A DNA stretch of 64,000 nt from Bacillus sp. NTK071. GTDB taxonomy: Bacteria > Bacillota > Bacilli > Bacillales > Guptibacillaceae. Location: the NCBI RefSeq assembly GCF_017303315.1, contig NZ_JAFKOI010000002.1, positions 155,396-219,395 on the forward strand, written 5' to 3'. Position numbers and translations under genes: made by a program. Below the pieces are notes generated by a model, which searched no databases, was not told where the DNA came from, and saw only the letters and a program-made list of their open reading frames with translations. Below are positions 28,059 through 37,526 of the stretch, one piece after another (the first letter of the stretch is position 1; each line of letters opens with the position of its first letter).

Positions 28059-28084
28059 CCAATATGACAACTAAACCTAATATT

Positions 28085-28128
28085 AAAAGGAGCACTTACA
28101 CTATGTTCAGTAAGCGCTCCTTTTCTTT
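28085..28128 (+). terminator. Terminator of ltaE
   Basis: 15-base arms AAAAGGAGC-CTTAC / GTAAG-GCTCCTTTT with one mismatch (28085-28099, 28110-28124), then CTTT. Confidence 0.8.
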
Positions 28129-28178
28129 GAACAAAAACCGAACTCAAGATAAGCCGATTCTAAAAGTCTTATGAAACT

Positions 28179-29177
28179 TCATGATAGATTAAGAGAGTCT
28201 TTTAATTCTCTCTTCAAAATTTCTAACTGATCGAGATCTGGTATAAAGTAAGAAGGACCGCCTCCTTCAGGTGTAGTTCCACTTATTTCCTTCGTTTCAA
28301 TGGACGTTGAACCCATTGATTTGAATTTCCTCTGAAGGGCTAGTATTTCCCCTGGTTTAAAATTTGTCTCGACATTGTTTTTCAACACATCTGAAATCTT
28401 ATTAATCTCAAAAATCGTATCTCCTGATTTGACTTCATCGACAGTCGCTTTAATAAACTGTTTCTGACGTTCTTCTCTTGAATAGACCGTATTCACATCA
28501 CGCTTCCTCATTCGTACAAACGCGAGTGCCTCATCTCCATTCATTTCAGTTACTCCTTCATCGAAATAAATTCGATCATTCGAGTAGTAATTCTTCTCCC
28601 AAAATGGATACTTCACATCAACTGTAACTCCGCCTACTGCGTCTACAATATCGTGGAATCCATCAAAATCAACTGCAACATATCTATCAATCGGAATATT
28701 TAATAGATCTTCCACTGTTTCTACAGCTAATTTATTGGCTCCGTACTGACTAAGATATCCGTACGTATAAGCTGAATTAATTTTATGACTGCCAGCATAT
28801 TCAGCGCTAACTTTATCTTCAGATATCTCCACTTTCGTATCTCTTGGTATACTGGTCATAGTGACATTTTTTGATTTAGGATCAAGGGTTAGTACGATTT
28901 GAGTATCTGCTCTTCCACCTTTCCCATCTGAAGAATAATTCTCGATTCCTAGAAGTAAAATCGAAATTGGATCCTTTCCTATGTCGACTCTTGCATCTCG
29001 CAAATCTGACATCTCATTCTCTCGGTCGAGTTCATTAAAAGATTGCTTCGCTGTGTCATATATCTGGAAGAATAAATAGCCAGCAACACTAATTATCATT
29101 AATAGAAACACAGATAGACCGATGCGTACTTTCCTTTTTAGCTTTCTTCTTCGTCTGTTTTTGAATCGATTACTCAT
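28179..29177 (-). CDS. LytR-CpsA-Psr family ligase (TagU-like)
   Basis: Membrane-anchored enzyme that transfers anionic polymers such as teichoic acid from a lipid carrier to peptidoglycan. A very basic N-terminus (NRFKNRRRRKLKRKVR) is followed by one membrane helix at about 20-42. The LCP core spans about 80-235 with SILLLGIENY, GRADTQIVLTLDP, SIPRDTKVEI and the Arg pair in RMRKRDVNTVYSREERQKQF that binds the lipid pyrophosphate. 332 residues is normal. Several paralogues usually exist, so I give no symbol. Confidence 0.9.
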   Translation of the reverse strand: MSNRFKNRRRRKLKRKVRIGLSVFLLMIISVAGYLFFQIYDTAKQSFNELDRENEMSDLRDARVDIGKDPISILLLGIENYSSDGKGGRADTQIVLTLDPKSKNVTMTSIPRDTKVEISEDKVSAEYAGSHKINSAYTYGYLSQYGANKLAVETVEDLLNIPIDRYVAVDFDGFHDIVDAVGGVTVDVKYPFWEKNYYSNDRIYFDEGVTEMNGDEALAFVRMRKRDVNTVYSREERQKQFIKATVDEVKSGDTIFEINKISDVLKNNVETNFKPGEILALQRKFKSMGSTSIETKEISGTTPEGGGPSYFIPDLDQLEILKRELKDSLNLS

Positions 29178-29220
29178 AACTTTCTCCTTTTATCATTCGT
29201 TGTCTATATAGCCTAAACTA

Positions 29221-29763
29221 TTACAATTGTTTACATAGCTCGATGTCAGCGAAAGTAGAATCAGAGTGTACTCTGTCCCCAAAAAAACCCTTTATCGTAG
29301 TTAGACCTAGTTGTGTCCAAAATCGAATAGCTGGCCAGTTTTTCACTGATACATTCGCACGAACTGCATCATATTTGGTCTGAATCAAAATACCTAACAA
29401 CCCATTAACAAGCTCTGTTCCAAGCCCCTGTGATTGATACTTTTTGTCAATGTATAGATAATTAATGTAAAATGTTTCAGGATTCGGGTGTCCGTGGTAG
29501 GTGTTAAGTATACCAACAATCGGTTCAGTATCTTTTATCCGTATTACTTGAATCCTAAATTGTTCTACTATCCCATTGGGAGGTAAGTCACCTGAAGTAA
29601 TACAACGTTGAATATACTTGTTATCAAAATCGCTTCCGTCCCATTGTTGAATATAACTACCCTGTTCATATAACTTCTGGACAATATGAATTTCGTTATC
29701 TTTAAGATCATTTATAACGAGCCTCTTAGTATTCCACATCTCAGGAAAAATTTTAATTAGCAT
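29221..29763 (-). CDS. GNAT N-acetyltransferase
   Basis: A 180-residue acetyltransferase: NTKRLVINDLKDNE opens the domain, IVGILNTYHGHPNPETFYIN precedes the acetyl-CoA loop YQSQGLGTELVNGLL, and WPAIRFWTQLGL closes it. I take the ATG at 29763, since GAGGTG lies about 11 bases upstream; three ATGs at 29781-29787 overlap that site. A Fur-box-like palindrome lies 31 bases above this start. Confidence 0.78.
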   Translation of the reverse strand: MLIKIFPEMWNTKRLVINDLKDNEIHIVQKLYEQGSYIQQWDGSDFDNKYIQRCITSGDLPPNGIVEQFRIQVIRIKDTEPIVGILNTYHGHPNPETFYINYLYIDKKYQSQGLGTELVNGLLGILIQTKYDAVRANVSVKNWPAIRFWTQLGLTTIKGFFGDRVHSDSTFADIELCKQL

Positions 29764-29793
29764 TCTTTTATGACACCTCATCATCATTAATAA

Positions 29794-29808
29794 TGATATT
29801 CGTTATCA
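29794..29808. promoter_or_regulatory. Fur-box-like 7-1-7 palindrome
   Basis: TGATATTCGTTATCA against the Bacillus consensus TGATAATnATTATCA: 12 of 14 defined positions match. A further TGATAACG half-site lies nearby on the reverse strand. Confidence 0.35.
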
Positions 29809-29829
29809 CTATTTATTTTGTAGGCATGT

Positions 29830-30270
29830 GAAAAATAATAACGTTATCATTTACTTCATCCATTTACTTATAGATTTCTCCTAGAACTGCACTTCCCTTT
29901 AACTGAAATCTCTTTCAAGTTCAACAAACTCTGTTTATTTTGAGACATGACCCATACCACCTCATCTCCCCATTCAATTGTTTATCAACGGAATTATATC
30001 GATCTTAATGTTTATCAAAGCTAGTTGAAGAAATTCAGTTCGCAAACTACGATTAAAACACTCTCTTCAGCTCTATGTCACACCTCTTCAATACCAATAC
30101 CAATTATTTCAAAAACAAGGGATTAACTCAATCTTTTATTTTCACAATGAACCTATTTAATAAAGGTAAGCTTCCATCCAATTTAACACTTTTTTAACTA
30201 TACCAAACTACAACAATTGAAATTATTTTCTTTTCCGTAATTATATTGATTATTAGACGTCTTTGTATGA
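29830..30270. other. Intergenic region without a gene
   Basis: About 440 AT-rich bases. It holds the diverged repeat copy B at 30084-30157; no credible open frame or structured RNA was recognised elsewhere. Confidence 0.6.
30084..30157. repeat. Short diverged intergenic repeat, copy B
   Basis: Shares three blocks in order with 24389-24457 (CCAATTATTTCAAAA, CTCAATCTTTTATTT, CCTATT). Confidence 0.4.
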
Positions 30271-30300
30271 AAAAACAGCGAACCCAATTGGGTTCGCTGT
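30269..30300 (-). terminator. Terminator of the P450 gene
   Basis: Perfect 26-base palindrome at 30275-30300 (arm ACAGCGAACCCAA), followed by six T residues on the reverse strand. Confidence 0.9.
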
Positions 30301-30309
30301 CGTTCCTTA

Positions 30310-33300
30310 TTATACTCCAGCCCACACATCCTTCGCATATCGGCCTTCACGTTCTAATTCTTCTAACCATTGAATTGCTTCTTTTTCAGTTGTGTTAAAG
30401 AATGAAGCGAAACTCGAGATAAGCGTTTGCTCAACTTCTGGTGCCATTTTACTTCCGTCACCACAAATGTATAAGTGTCCACTTTCTTTTAAGAGCGGTA
30501 GGATCTCAGTAGCATTTTCAGATAGTCGATCCTGAACATACGTTTTTGGTTGATCTGAACAACGAGAAAAAGCAGTATGAAGCGTGACAAGGCCGTCTTT
30601 TTCTGCCTGCTCTAATTCTTTTTGATACAAAAAGTCATGTTCAGGATTCCGACAGCCGAAGTAGAGATGAGCTTCACCTAGGGAATTGCCCTGTTTCTTT
30701 AATTCACGACGGTTCTGAATGAAGCCTCTAAATGGTGCCACGCCTGTGCCTGGACCGATTAAAACAATCGGTGTTTCCGTATTCTTTGGTAGCTGGAAGT
30801 TCGACTGAGGTGTATTGATAAAGCACGCTATTTTGTCTCCAAATTCACAATTTGCCAGATAGTTTGATGCGACGCCTTTGTACTCGCCATTACCGTTCCA
30901 GGCTTTGTCACGCACAACACTCACGGTTATGCTTGCTTCACGTTCTCTATACAACGGAGAGCTTGAAATAGAATAGTAACGAGCTTTCAACGGTGGAAGC
31001 AGAGCGATGAATCGTTCAAATGGTATCTCACACGCCATGTACTGTTCAACTAGCTCAAGCATCGTTACCCTTTTTTCAAGAACTTCACTTTTATACGTAT
31101 TGTCTTCAAGCAATTGTTCGAGCTCAGTGACATGCGGTGGGCATACGGTATATGCAGCGAGCATACGAATTTGTGAACGGGTAGCTGGTTCTTGAAGCTC
31201 TACATAAGAAGAAAGCAATTCCTGTAGCTTCACGGGTTTGTCTGTTGGAAGATGAGCGGCTTTACCAGATTCTCCAGTCAATAGTACGTGGTCCTGTCCA
31301 TTTAAAGAAAAGCGTTCTAGGACTCGATTCACCATCTCATCACTATTTTGCGGAAGGATACCGACATGATCACCTTCCTTATACGAAACGCCATCAGGAA
31401 GCATGAGCTCGATGTGACGAGTACTTCTTCCGCTTTCTGTATGCTGTAGTTCCATGTTTCGATTAATAATCGCTGTGAATGCATGATGAGATCTTGCTAA
31501 AGGCGTATCACTCACACCACTAACGAAACTCATTGAGATCAGGCTGTTTTCTTCGTTGTTTCCACTTAATTCGATATTCATTGCATCTGCTAGTGACTCC
31601 CATAAAGTTGCTTCCCATGTCTCATAATCGCCTTCAAAATCATCACTTGCATCCCCAAATCCGGTATGTGCAATTCGCTTTGCGCCATTCTTCATCAGCT
31701 GTTCATCAATTATAGTAGGAATGCGCTGATAAGTATTCGCCCAATTCCGGTCACCACAACCAAATACTGCATATTGCACACCGTTCACGGCTCCTTCTTC
31801 AACCTGAGTAAGCCATTCCACAAATTTATCTGCGTTATCTGGTGCATTCCCATTGTAAGACGCTGATACGACTAAGACAGCTCCACTTTGTGGAAGAGCA
31901 TCCACATAATCATTCAATGGGGCAACTTCTGTACTGAAGCCCTTTCGGCGGCCTGTCTCAGCAAGGTCTCGTGCAATTCCTTCTGCAGTTCCTAGATTTG
32001 AACCATATAAGACAAGAAGAGGCGTACCATGGGCATTTTCTACAGCTACAGGGGTTGCTTTCTTATCTTTATCCACAGATTCAGAAGTTCCAACCGCTAA
32101 AGAAATGGATTCTTTTCTTTGCTTCACTTTCATTTTAAGACCTTCAGGTTTCAGCGTTAATGTTTCTTTAACATCTAGTTGATAATTCGCATGATCGATA
32201 AGATCGAAGTGCTGGATAATCATTCCTAGCACAAGAGTCGCTTCATGAAGAGAAAATTGTTGTCCAATGCATGCACGCTGACCATTTCCGAATGGCTTAT
32301 AAGCATGGACTGGAATAGAAGAAGGGTCTTCAAAGCGTTCAGGCACGAAACGCTCCACATCTTCACCCCAAATAGAGGTATCACGATGCAGTTCAGGAAG
32401 TAAGAGCGTGAACTCATCGCCTTTTTCTACTTCATACTCTCCATTCAATGTTGTATCTTCTTTCGCATATAGAGAAAATGCTGGAGCCGTTGGCCATAAA
32501 CGAAGGGTTTCATTTAGGATCATCCGTACATATTTCAGCTGTTTTACTTGTTTATAATCAGGAATCGCATCTCCTACAACACGATCGACTTCTTCCTGTG
32601 CTTTGCTGAGTTTATTAGGGTTATTCATTAAAAAGTAAAGTGCAAATGAAAGCAATCCGCTTGTAGTTTCATGCCCGGCAATAAGGAATGTGATAATTTG
32701 GAAACGAATATTTTCATCATCCAGGGGCTCACCGGTTTCAGGATCTTTTCCTTTTAACATATGAGCTAAAAGGTCATCTTCACCCTGATCACCTTTTTGC
32801 TTACGGTCGAGAATTAAGCTATCAACAAGTGAAAACATATAGTCAATATCTTCTCTAAATTGTTTCTTGGAGCGCACCATCAGCTTGTCTTGAACCCCTA
32901 GACGCTGTGATTGATTCATGGCTTCATCTAGAGCGCGGACCATTGCGTCGACAAATTCGTGGTTGTTCTCCCTGTAAAAACTATTAAAGCGAAAATCAAA
33001 TCCACAAAGGCCAATCGTATCAAGAGTTAAACGCGTCATATCTTCGGGTACATCAATTTCTTCATCAGAATTGAGTCGAGCCCATTTTTGAATAAGCTGT
33101 GTAGCAATGTCAACCATCTTAGAATGATAACCTTTCATTGCTTGCTGACTAAAACTTGGCAATAGAATATTGTGAGCTTTTTTCCAGTTCGGCTCTTCGG
33201 TTTCACTCGTAAATAAGCCATCTCCACCAAAAGCGCGGACTTTCTGAAGTACTGGACCTACTTTTTTATCGAAGCGTTTTTCATCAGTAATTTCCGCAAC

Positions 33301-33477
33301 AAGGGCTGCACTTGAAACGAACGTGCTGGTTCGACCGGGAAATTGAAACTGATAAATTGGTCCAAATTCTTTAGCTAGTTCCATAAAAGATTGAATTGGT
33401 TTTTCTTTATCAATAAGAGGAAGGCTTCCTAATGGGCCGTATGTCTTCGGCTGTGGAATCGATTTCTTAGTTGTCAT
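30310..33477 (-). CDS. cypB: Self-sufficient cytochrome P450/NADPH reductase fusion (CYP102 family)
   Basis: A 1055-residue fusion of a haem monooxygenase and its diflavin reductase, as in P450 BM3; such enzymes hydroxylate medium- to long-chain fatty acids near the tail. P450 part (1-~455): I-helix [11 protein letters not shown]-helix ETLRLWP, haem loop [13 protein letters not shown] with the Cys near residue 400. Reductase part: FMN domain starting [16 protein letters not shown] (~490-635), FAD domain with [14 protein letters not shown] part with [14 protein letters not shown] and the final [15 protein letters not shown] precedes the ATG. It follows a TetR regulator on the same strand, the same order as fatR-cypB (yrhI-yrhJ) in B. 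subtilis. Confidence 0.95.
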   Translation of the reverse strand: MTTKKSIPQPKTYGPLGSLPLIDKEKPIQSFMELAKEFGPIYQFQFPGRTSTFVSSAALVAEITDEKRFDKKVGPVLQKVRAFGGDGLFTSETEEPNWKKAHNILLPSFSQQAMKGYHSKMVDIATQLIQKWARLNSDEEIDVPEDMTRLTLDTIGLCGFDFRFNSFYRENNHEFVDAMVRALDEAMNQSQRLGVQDKLMVRSKKQFREDIDYMFSLVDSLILDRKQKGDQGEDDLLAHMLKGKDPETGEPLDDENIRFQIITFLIAGHETTSGLLSFALYFLMNNPNKLSKAQEEVDRVVGDAIPDYKQVKQLKYVRMILNETLRLWPTAPAFSLYAKEDTTLNGEYEVEKGDEFTLLLPELHRDTSIWGEDVERFVPERFEDPSSIPVHAYKPFGNGQRACIGQQFSLHEATLVLGMIIQHFDLIDHANYQLDVKETLTLKPEGLKMKVKQRKESISLAVGTSESVDKDKKATPVAVENAHGTPLLVLYGSNLGTAEGIARDLAETGRRKGFSTEVAPLNDYVDALPQSGAVLVVSASYNGNAPDNADKFVEWLTQVEEGAVNGVQYAVFGCGDRNWANTYQRIPTIIDEQLMKNGAKRIAHTGFGDASDDFEGDYETWEATLWESLADAMNIELSGNNEENSLISMSFVSGVSDTPLARSHHAFTAIINRNMELQHTESGRSTRHIELMLPDGVSYKEGDHVGILPQNSDEMVNRVLERFSLNGQDHVLLTGESGKAAHLPTDKPVKLQELLSSYVELQEPATRSQIRMLAAYTVCPPHVTELEQLLEDNTYKSEVLEKRVTMLELVEQYMACEIPFERFIALLPPLKARYYSISSSPLYREREASITVSVVRDKAWNGNGEYKGVASNYLANCEFGDKIACFINTPQSNFQLPKNTETPIVLIGPGTGVAPFRGFIQNRRELKKQGNSLGEAHLYFGCRNPEHDFLYQKELEQAEKDGLVTLHTAFSRCSDQPKTYVQDRLSENATEILPLLKESGHLYICGDGSKMAPEVEQTLISSFASFFNTTEKEAIQWLEELEREGRYAKDVWAGV

Positions 33478-33506
33478 ATATCAATCACCTCATCTATAAA
33501 TTGGCA

Positions 33507-33524
33507 CGGAATGAACATTCATTC
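33507..33524. promoter_or_regulatory. Bm3R1/FatR-type operator before the P450 gene
   Basis: CGGAATGAACATTCATTC lies 30 bases upstream of the P450 start. It is nearly the palindromic operator described for BM3 promoters and matches the site above the TetR gene. Confidence 0.65.
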
Positions 33525-33552
33525 ATTTCGCACTAGGGAGTGCACTTGCTCT

Positions 33553-34125
33553 TCACGAATGACGTCTCACGGAGTCCCATAAGCTTTCTTCTATACCTAA
33601 TAGAATCTCCTGGTCTGGATTAAGCCCTCCTGCTCTTACAAGATCCTGAATTTCTAGAAATGCGCCATAGACAATAGCTATTAAAGCTTCAGAGGGCAGG
33701 TTTCGAATAACAAATTGCTGTTTTCCAGTATCAAAAAAGGTTTTGAAAAGATTTAGGAGCTGAGTAAAATCAGCCTGGCTTTGATCATTAAGAAAGTGGC
33801 CAGCACTATGCTTTTTAATAAAATACATCGCATGTTCATTCTTGTTCGTAAACAAGATCATGCTTTTAAAAATATGGTGAAACTGTTTACGGATGGATTG
33901 GTTAAAAGGAAATTCATCCTCAATCGTTTTTGTAAATGTACTTATACAATTCTGAAAGAGGGTGTTAACGAGAACCTCTTTATTCTCAAAATATCGATAT
34001 ATCGTGCCAGCACCTACATTCGCTGCAGTAGCTATCATTGGAACAGTCGTTGCATCAAATCCACGCTCAGCAAATAAAGCAAGAGCACTGTTCATAACAT
34101 TATCTTTCTTGTTCGAGGTCCTCAA
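33553..34125 (-). CDS. fatR: TetR family repressor, FatR/Bm3R1-type
   Basis: A 190-residue TetR regulator: the N-terminal helix-turn-helix (ALALFAERGFDATTVPMIAT, then GAGTIYRYFENKEVLVNTLF) and a C-terminal ligand domain of helices. Fatty acids release FatR and Bm3R1 from DNA and induce the P450. I place the start at the TTG at 34125, with AAAGGAGG 6 bases before; in-frame ATGs upstream coincide with the ribosome site. It precedes the P450 gene by about 75 bases and palindromic operators flank both genes. Confidence 0.85.
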   Translation of the reverse strand: MRTSNKKDNVMNSALALFAERGFDATTVPMIATAANVGAGTIYRYFENKEVLVNTLFQNCISTFTKTIEDEFPFNQSIRKQFHHIFKSMILFTNKNEHAMYFIKKHSAGHFLNDQSQADFTQLLNLFKTFFDTGKQQFVIRNLPSEALIAIVYGAFLEIQDLVRAGGLNPDQEILLGIEESLWDSVRRHS

Positions 34126-34153
34126 ACACATCCTCCTTTCATTCATGTATTTC

Positions 34154-34171
34154 GGAATGAATATTCATTCC
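34154..34171. promoter_or_regulatory. FatR-type operator above its own gene
   Basis: GGAATGAATATTCATTCC is an 18-base perfect palindrome, sharing the GGAATGAA core with the site at 33507-33524; fits autorepression. Confidence 0.7.
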
Positions 34172-34431
34172 TTTTCATTGTAACCACCATGGAAATGATT
34201 AACAATGAAGCAGAAGTCCTAGAAACAGTGAAGAAATTGTAAACTTAAGAATCCATTTATTAACTGTCTTTTTTATAAAAATCTTTAAATATATAGTGGA
34301 TTACTCTAATATTACCTCTGAGCATAGCTAAGAGATACTATCAAAACTAACAGTGTAGTAAAGCAATATAAGGTTAAATATAGTATTATAAAGTTGGTAA
34401 ACATCACCAAATAACAAAGGAGATATATCCA

Positions 34432-34722
34432 ATGGAAGATCGAATACAGTTATTGCATCCAAATGAAAAGGAAATGCCTTCTATAAATAAAGAAAAGTAT
34501 AATTTAGTGAAAAAAACAATACTAGATATAATTAAAGAAAACAACATTATTACCTTTAAAAACCTTTCTAAAGAAAGTTCTCATCGTTTAAATGGAATAC
34601 TAGATGGGTCCCCTAGCTGGTATGTAACTAGTGTCAAACTCGATCTTGAAGCACGAGGTATCATAGAACGATTAGCTAAAACTAGCCCTCAAAAAATTCA
34701 GTTAGTTAAGAGTGAGGAATGA
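34432..34722 (+). CDS. Small DUF6958-like protein (winged-helix-like)
   Basis: A 96-residue protein: PNEKEMPSINKEKYNLVKKT, a helical middle, then SWYVTSVKLDLEARGIIERL. This pattern looks like the DUF6958 family and suggests a winged-helix fold, but I assign no function. AAAGGAG sits 9 bases before the ATG. Stands alone. Confidence 0.7.
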   Translation: MEDRIQLLHPNEKEMPSINKEKYNLVKKTILDIIKENNIITFKNLSKESSHRLNGILDGSPSWYVTSVKLDLEARGIIERLAKTSPQKIQLVKSEE

Positions 34723-34740
34723 AGTGTTTGCGTCATAAGT

Positions 34741-34915
34741 AAAGGCTCTTTTCTTAGATATTGTTGCTATAAGCGTGGGTTAATTTCCGCTTCAGTGGAG
34801 TCTCACCTTTCCCGCTAGTCCCGCAGGAGTCGAGCATCCTTCCGCTCCAATTAGCGAAGTGTGGCTTTTTATATAAGAAATTCTTTCAATAGCAACAATC
34901 TTTTCTAAGACTTGT
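34741..34915. repeat. Dispersed hairpin-like repeat element (full copy)
   Basis: About 175 non-coding bases bounded by imperfect inverted arms: left arm with TTAGATATTGTTGCTAT, right arm ATAGCAACAATC then TTTTCTAAGA. The core holds CCCGCAGGAGTCGAGCATCC and two TTCCGCT blocks. Similar GC-richer cores occur widely between genes in Bacillaceae from general knowledge. Related pieces lie at 18013-18093 and 62803-62832. Confidence 0.6.
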
Positions 34916-35160
34916 GTACTTTTAGATACTAATACTGCATACACAAATCCAACTATTTGTTACAATTATAGCTCCCGTAAATGAAGATCCTACATTTATC
35001 ATGCGATCGCTGCTCCGGCTTTAATGAATGCTAGTATTCATTAAGTTGTTCGTTTTTTTGGAATCCTTATAATCAACCTAGTAGGGACGAATTACGAAGA
35101 ATAAGAGCAGTTCTATACCAGTTTTCCTAAATATCTTATTTGACAACTCACAAATACATC
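34916..35160. other. Intergenic stretch with nothing recognised
   Basis: About 245 bases between the repeat and the DUF4260 gene; no open frame with a ribosome site or structured element was seen. Confidence 0.5.
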
Positions 35161-35178
35161 TTAGAATGGGTATCGAGT

Positions 35179-35526
35179 CTAGGCTTTTTGCAAGTGGGTA
35201 TCTTTAAAATTATTTGGATACTTCAAACCGTAACCAATTGTCCTATCCATTCCAATGTGTGCAATCCATATGAGGCTTAATATCATCATCAAATCTTGCT
35301 TTAAAATAAGACTAAGAATGACGAGTAATAATGGGATGATATACGTATGCCCAATATTATAAATAATTGAACCTGTTGCGTTGTTAAATATGTAACCCAA
35401 CATAGAAATATCTGGAACAAGTAAACAAAGGAAGAATAGCCACCAACTCGCGTCTAGGTGAGCATAAAAATACACAGAAACAAGTAATACAATTAGTCCT
35501 TCAATATGTAATATTGATTTACTCAT
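35179..35526 (-). CDS. DUF4260 family membrane protein
   Basis: A 115-residue protein with three to four membrane helices. The family hallmarks are clear: HIEGLIVLLVSVYFY, WLFFLCLLVPDISMLGYI, YNIGHTYIIP and the C-terminal WIAHIGMDRTIGYGLKYP followed by FKDTHL. The function is unknown. AGGGGG precedes the ATG. Confidence 0.88.
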   Translation of the reverse strand: MSKSILHIEGLIVLLVSVYFYAHLDASWWLFFLCLLVPDISMLGYIFNNATGSIIYNIGHTYIIPLLLVILSLILKQDLMMILSLIWIAHIGMDRTIGYGLKYPNNFKDTHLQKA

Positions 35527-35706
35527 TAAAATCCCCCTATTCCTTTTTCTACTAAATTTACGTAGTGTAACAGATTAGGTTTCACTAATTTCCAATTTCT
35601 TTAAGTTACTCTAAGTTTTATGCTAAGCTACCCAATAATGAAAGAAGTGCAGATGGATTACTATCAATGGGGTGGCTACTATACCGAGCCTTAACCTCAC
35701 CTCAAA

Positions 35707-35738
35707 TTTGGAGTACGACCGTTCCTTTGTACTCCAAA
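35707..35738 (-). terminator. Hairpin after the small coiled-coil gene
   Basis: 10-base arms TTTGGAGTAC / GTACTCCAAA; only a short T-run follows on the reverse strand. Confidence 0.5.
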
Positions 35739-35747
35739 ATAAAGCGT

Positions 35748-35927
35748 TTACTTTTCTTCTATTTCACTGCTGTACTGACGATACTCCAACTTCTTCATTT
35801 CCAACTCAACCTTTTTCGCTTCAAGATCTAGCTCTTTCATTTTTATATCTCTTTCTGTTTTCTTTACATAGCCATAATAGATGAGCGAGAAACCAATCAC
35901 GATCGTAAGATAAAAAAATAATCCCAA
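35748..35927 (-). CDS. Small membrane protein with coiled-coil tail
   Basis: A frame that most likely starts at the TTG at 35927, after GGGGG and an 8-base spacer, giving 59 residues. The N-terminal ~20 residues are a membrane helix (GLFFYLTIVIGFSLIYYGYV); the remaining part is a highly charged helix (KMKELDLEAKKVELEMKKLE) with heptad-like spacing. The frame is open upstream to 36023, but that part has no start with a ribosome site. The function is unknown. Confidence 0.6.
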   Translation of the reverse strand: MGLFFYLTIVIGFSLIYYGYVKKTERDIKMKELDLEAKKVELEMKKLEYRQYSSEIEEK

Positions 35928-36115
35928 CTTTTCATCCCCCTGATAATAAATATAATTGAAACATCTATACAATGATAAATTTGCCAATACCGAAGCTGCA
36001 AACCCTTCTTCTACAAGGGCCATTTTAAAAGTAAAGATTCACATGCAGTTGAAACCCACATTTCCGATTCTTCCAGTATGGAAATAATTACTCCAAAAGC
36101 ACCTATTAAACCGCC

Positions 36116-37057
36116 TCACTCCACCGCTATAGAAATATGATTTATTCCTCTTGAAACGCATGCAAGCATTTTATCCTGTTTTTCATTATCTGTTAAACAA
36201 GTGTCGTTATGTAGTACTACTCCATTACATACCTTTACTTCGCAGGAACCGCAAATCCCTATACGACAAGCAAATGATAATGGTATATCAGCTTTGTGAA
36301 GAGCGTCTAATAAGCTTTGATCTTTATCAACTTGGATGGATTGCTTAGTGTTAACTGTCACCATGAATGGCTGAGGTTTTTCTTTGGCCGTTGCTGGTTT
36401 AAATCGTTCTTCATGAATATATTTTTTGGGATAACCGAGTTCTATGCAATGATCTACTATGAAATTCATAAAAGATGGAGGTCCACATATATAAATATGA
36501 GTTCCTACTTTCAAGGATTTTAGAGCTCCTTTTAACTTCTTATTTTTGCTATCCCTCGACATGAAATAATAGATGATTTGATTCGGATACATGTCATTCA
36601 TCTCGTTATAAAATGGGCAATCGTCCTCGCTTGATGCAACGTAGTGAAGTTCAAAGGACTCTCCTAAACTTGTTAAGTATGCCATCATTGACCAAAAAGG
36701 CGTAATGCCTATTCCCGCTGCAAAGAAGACGTGGTGTTTTGCCTCTAGTCTTAACGGAAAATAGTTATGTGGAGGTGATACCTTTACTAGATCTCCTTCT
36801 TGGATATTCTCATGCAGGTAAGAAGAGGCGCCTTCTTGTTGACCGCTCTTCTTAACTGCAATCACATATTCATTCTTCATATCTAAAGGATTATTGATCA
36901 GGGAGTATTGCCGAGTACCCATAGGAAGGTGGAGGCTGATATGCGATCCTGCTCCAAAAGAAGGAAGTCCAGTTCTTTCCGATATAAATGTAAACCTTTT
37001 TATATCAGATGTTAGCTTATCTACTTTTTGAACTTTTACTTCATAAAAGCGATTCAT
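36116..37057 (-). CDS. Ferredoxin-reductase-type oxidoreductase with C-terminal 2Fe-2S domain (DmmB-like)
   Basis: A 313-residue electron-transfer protein of the phthalate-dioxygenase-reductase type. Flavin domain 1-105 (RQYSLINNP), NAD(P)H domain 105-215 (FFAAGIGITPFWSMMAYL and ICGPPSFMNF), and a plant-type ferredoxin domain 230-313 with the cluster ligands C264-x4-C269-x2-C272 and C300. It is the third gene of an operon behind a DUF3445 haem protein and a DmmA-like protein, so it very likely supplies electrons to that oxidase. AAAGGATG precedes the ATG, 13 bases after the previous gene. Confidence 0.87.
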   Translation of the reverse strand: MNRFYEVKVQKVDKLTSDIKRFTFISERTGLPSFGAGSHISLHLPMGTRQYSLINNPLDMKNEYVIAVKKSGQQEGASSYLHENIQEGDLVKVSPPHNYFPLRLEAKHHVFFAAGIGITPFWSMMAYLTSLGESFELHYVASSEDDCPFYNEMNDMYPNQIIYYFMSRDSKNKKLKGALKSLKVGTHIYICGPPSFMNFIVDHCIELGYPKKYIHEERFKPATAKEKPQPFMVTVNTKQSIQVDKDQSLLDALHKADIPLSFACRIGICGSCEVKVCNGVVLHNDTCLTDNEKQDKMLACVSRGINHISIAVE

Positions 37058-37070
37058 TATATCTCATCCT

Positions 37071-37526
37071 TTAAAGATGTTTATTTTCTCGGTAGACTAT
37101 GGGATATGCAAGATAAGCCTTATGGTAGGTTGAGTAATGAGTAGATGGTTTTACCATTATATTACAGTTTTCACATTCGAAAATCTCACAACTACTGAGT
37201 ACATTGATGAGGTGGCATTGGGAACAAAATACTCGTGTATTACCTTCACAGCTTTTGTTTATCCAAATATCATTCTTGGAGAAGCCCACGGAAAGTGCTA
37301 GATATTCGATAGCCTGTGCCCTGTCTTCTTCGAGATATATGCCAATAACACTTCCTAACGGTTGTCGAGCCAGTAGTTGCTCAGCTTTATTTAGAGTGGT
37401 TGGCATAATAACAACTTCACATTTATATCCTTCCTCCGTTAATTTACGAACTTTATCATTCGCTTGAAAGAGATATCGTTGATTCGTCAAGATGACTACC
37501 CGTCGGTTAATTTTAAATTCGGTCAT
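37071..37526 (-). CDS. DmmA-like protein of dimethylamine monooxygenase
   Basis: A 151-residue protein whose C-terminal part carries the DmmA-type metal or cluster motif: C101-x2-C104 and C118-x2-C121, then STHYSTYHKAYLAYPI with His130 and His135. The N-terminal ~95 residues look like a Rossmann-like or flavodoxin-like fold (RRVVILTNQRYLFQANDKV). Its ATG overlaps the stop of the DUF3445 gene by 4 bases. By context it is the small coupling subunit of an amine N-demethylating oxygenase. The assignment rests on the Cys/His pattern and on gene order. Confidence 0.75.
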   Translation of the reverse strand: MTEFKINRRVVILTNQRYLFQANDKVRKLTEEGYKCEVVIMPTTLNKAEQLLARQPLGSVIGIYLEEDRAQAIEYLALSVGFSKNDIWINKSCEGNTRVFCSQCHLINVLSSCEIFECENCNIMVKPSTHYSTYHKAYLAYPIVYRENKHL

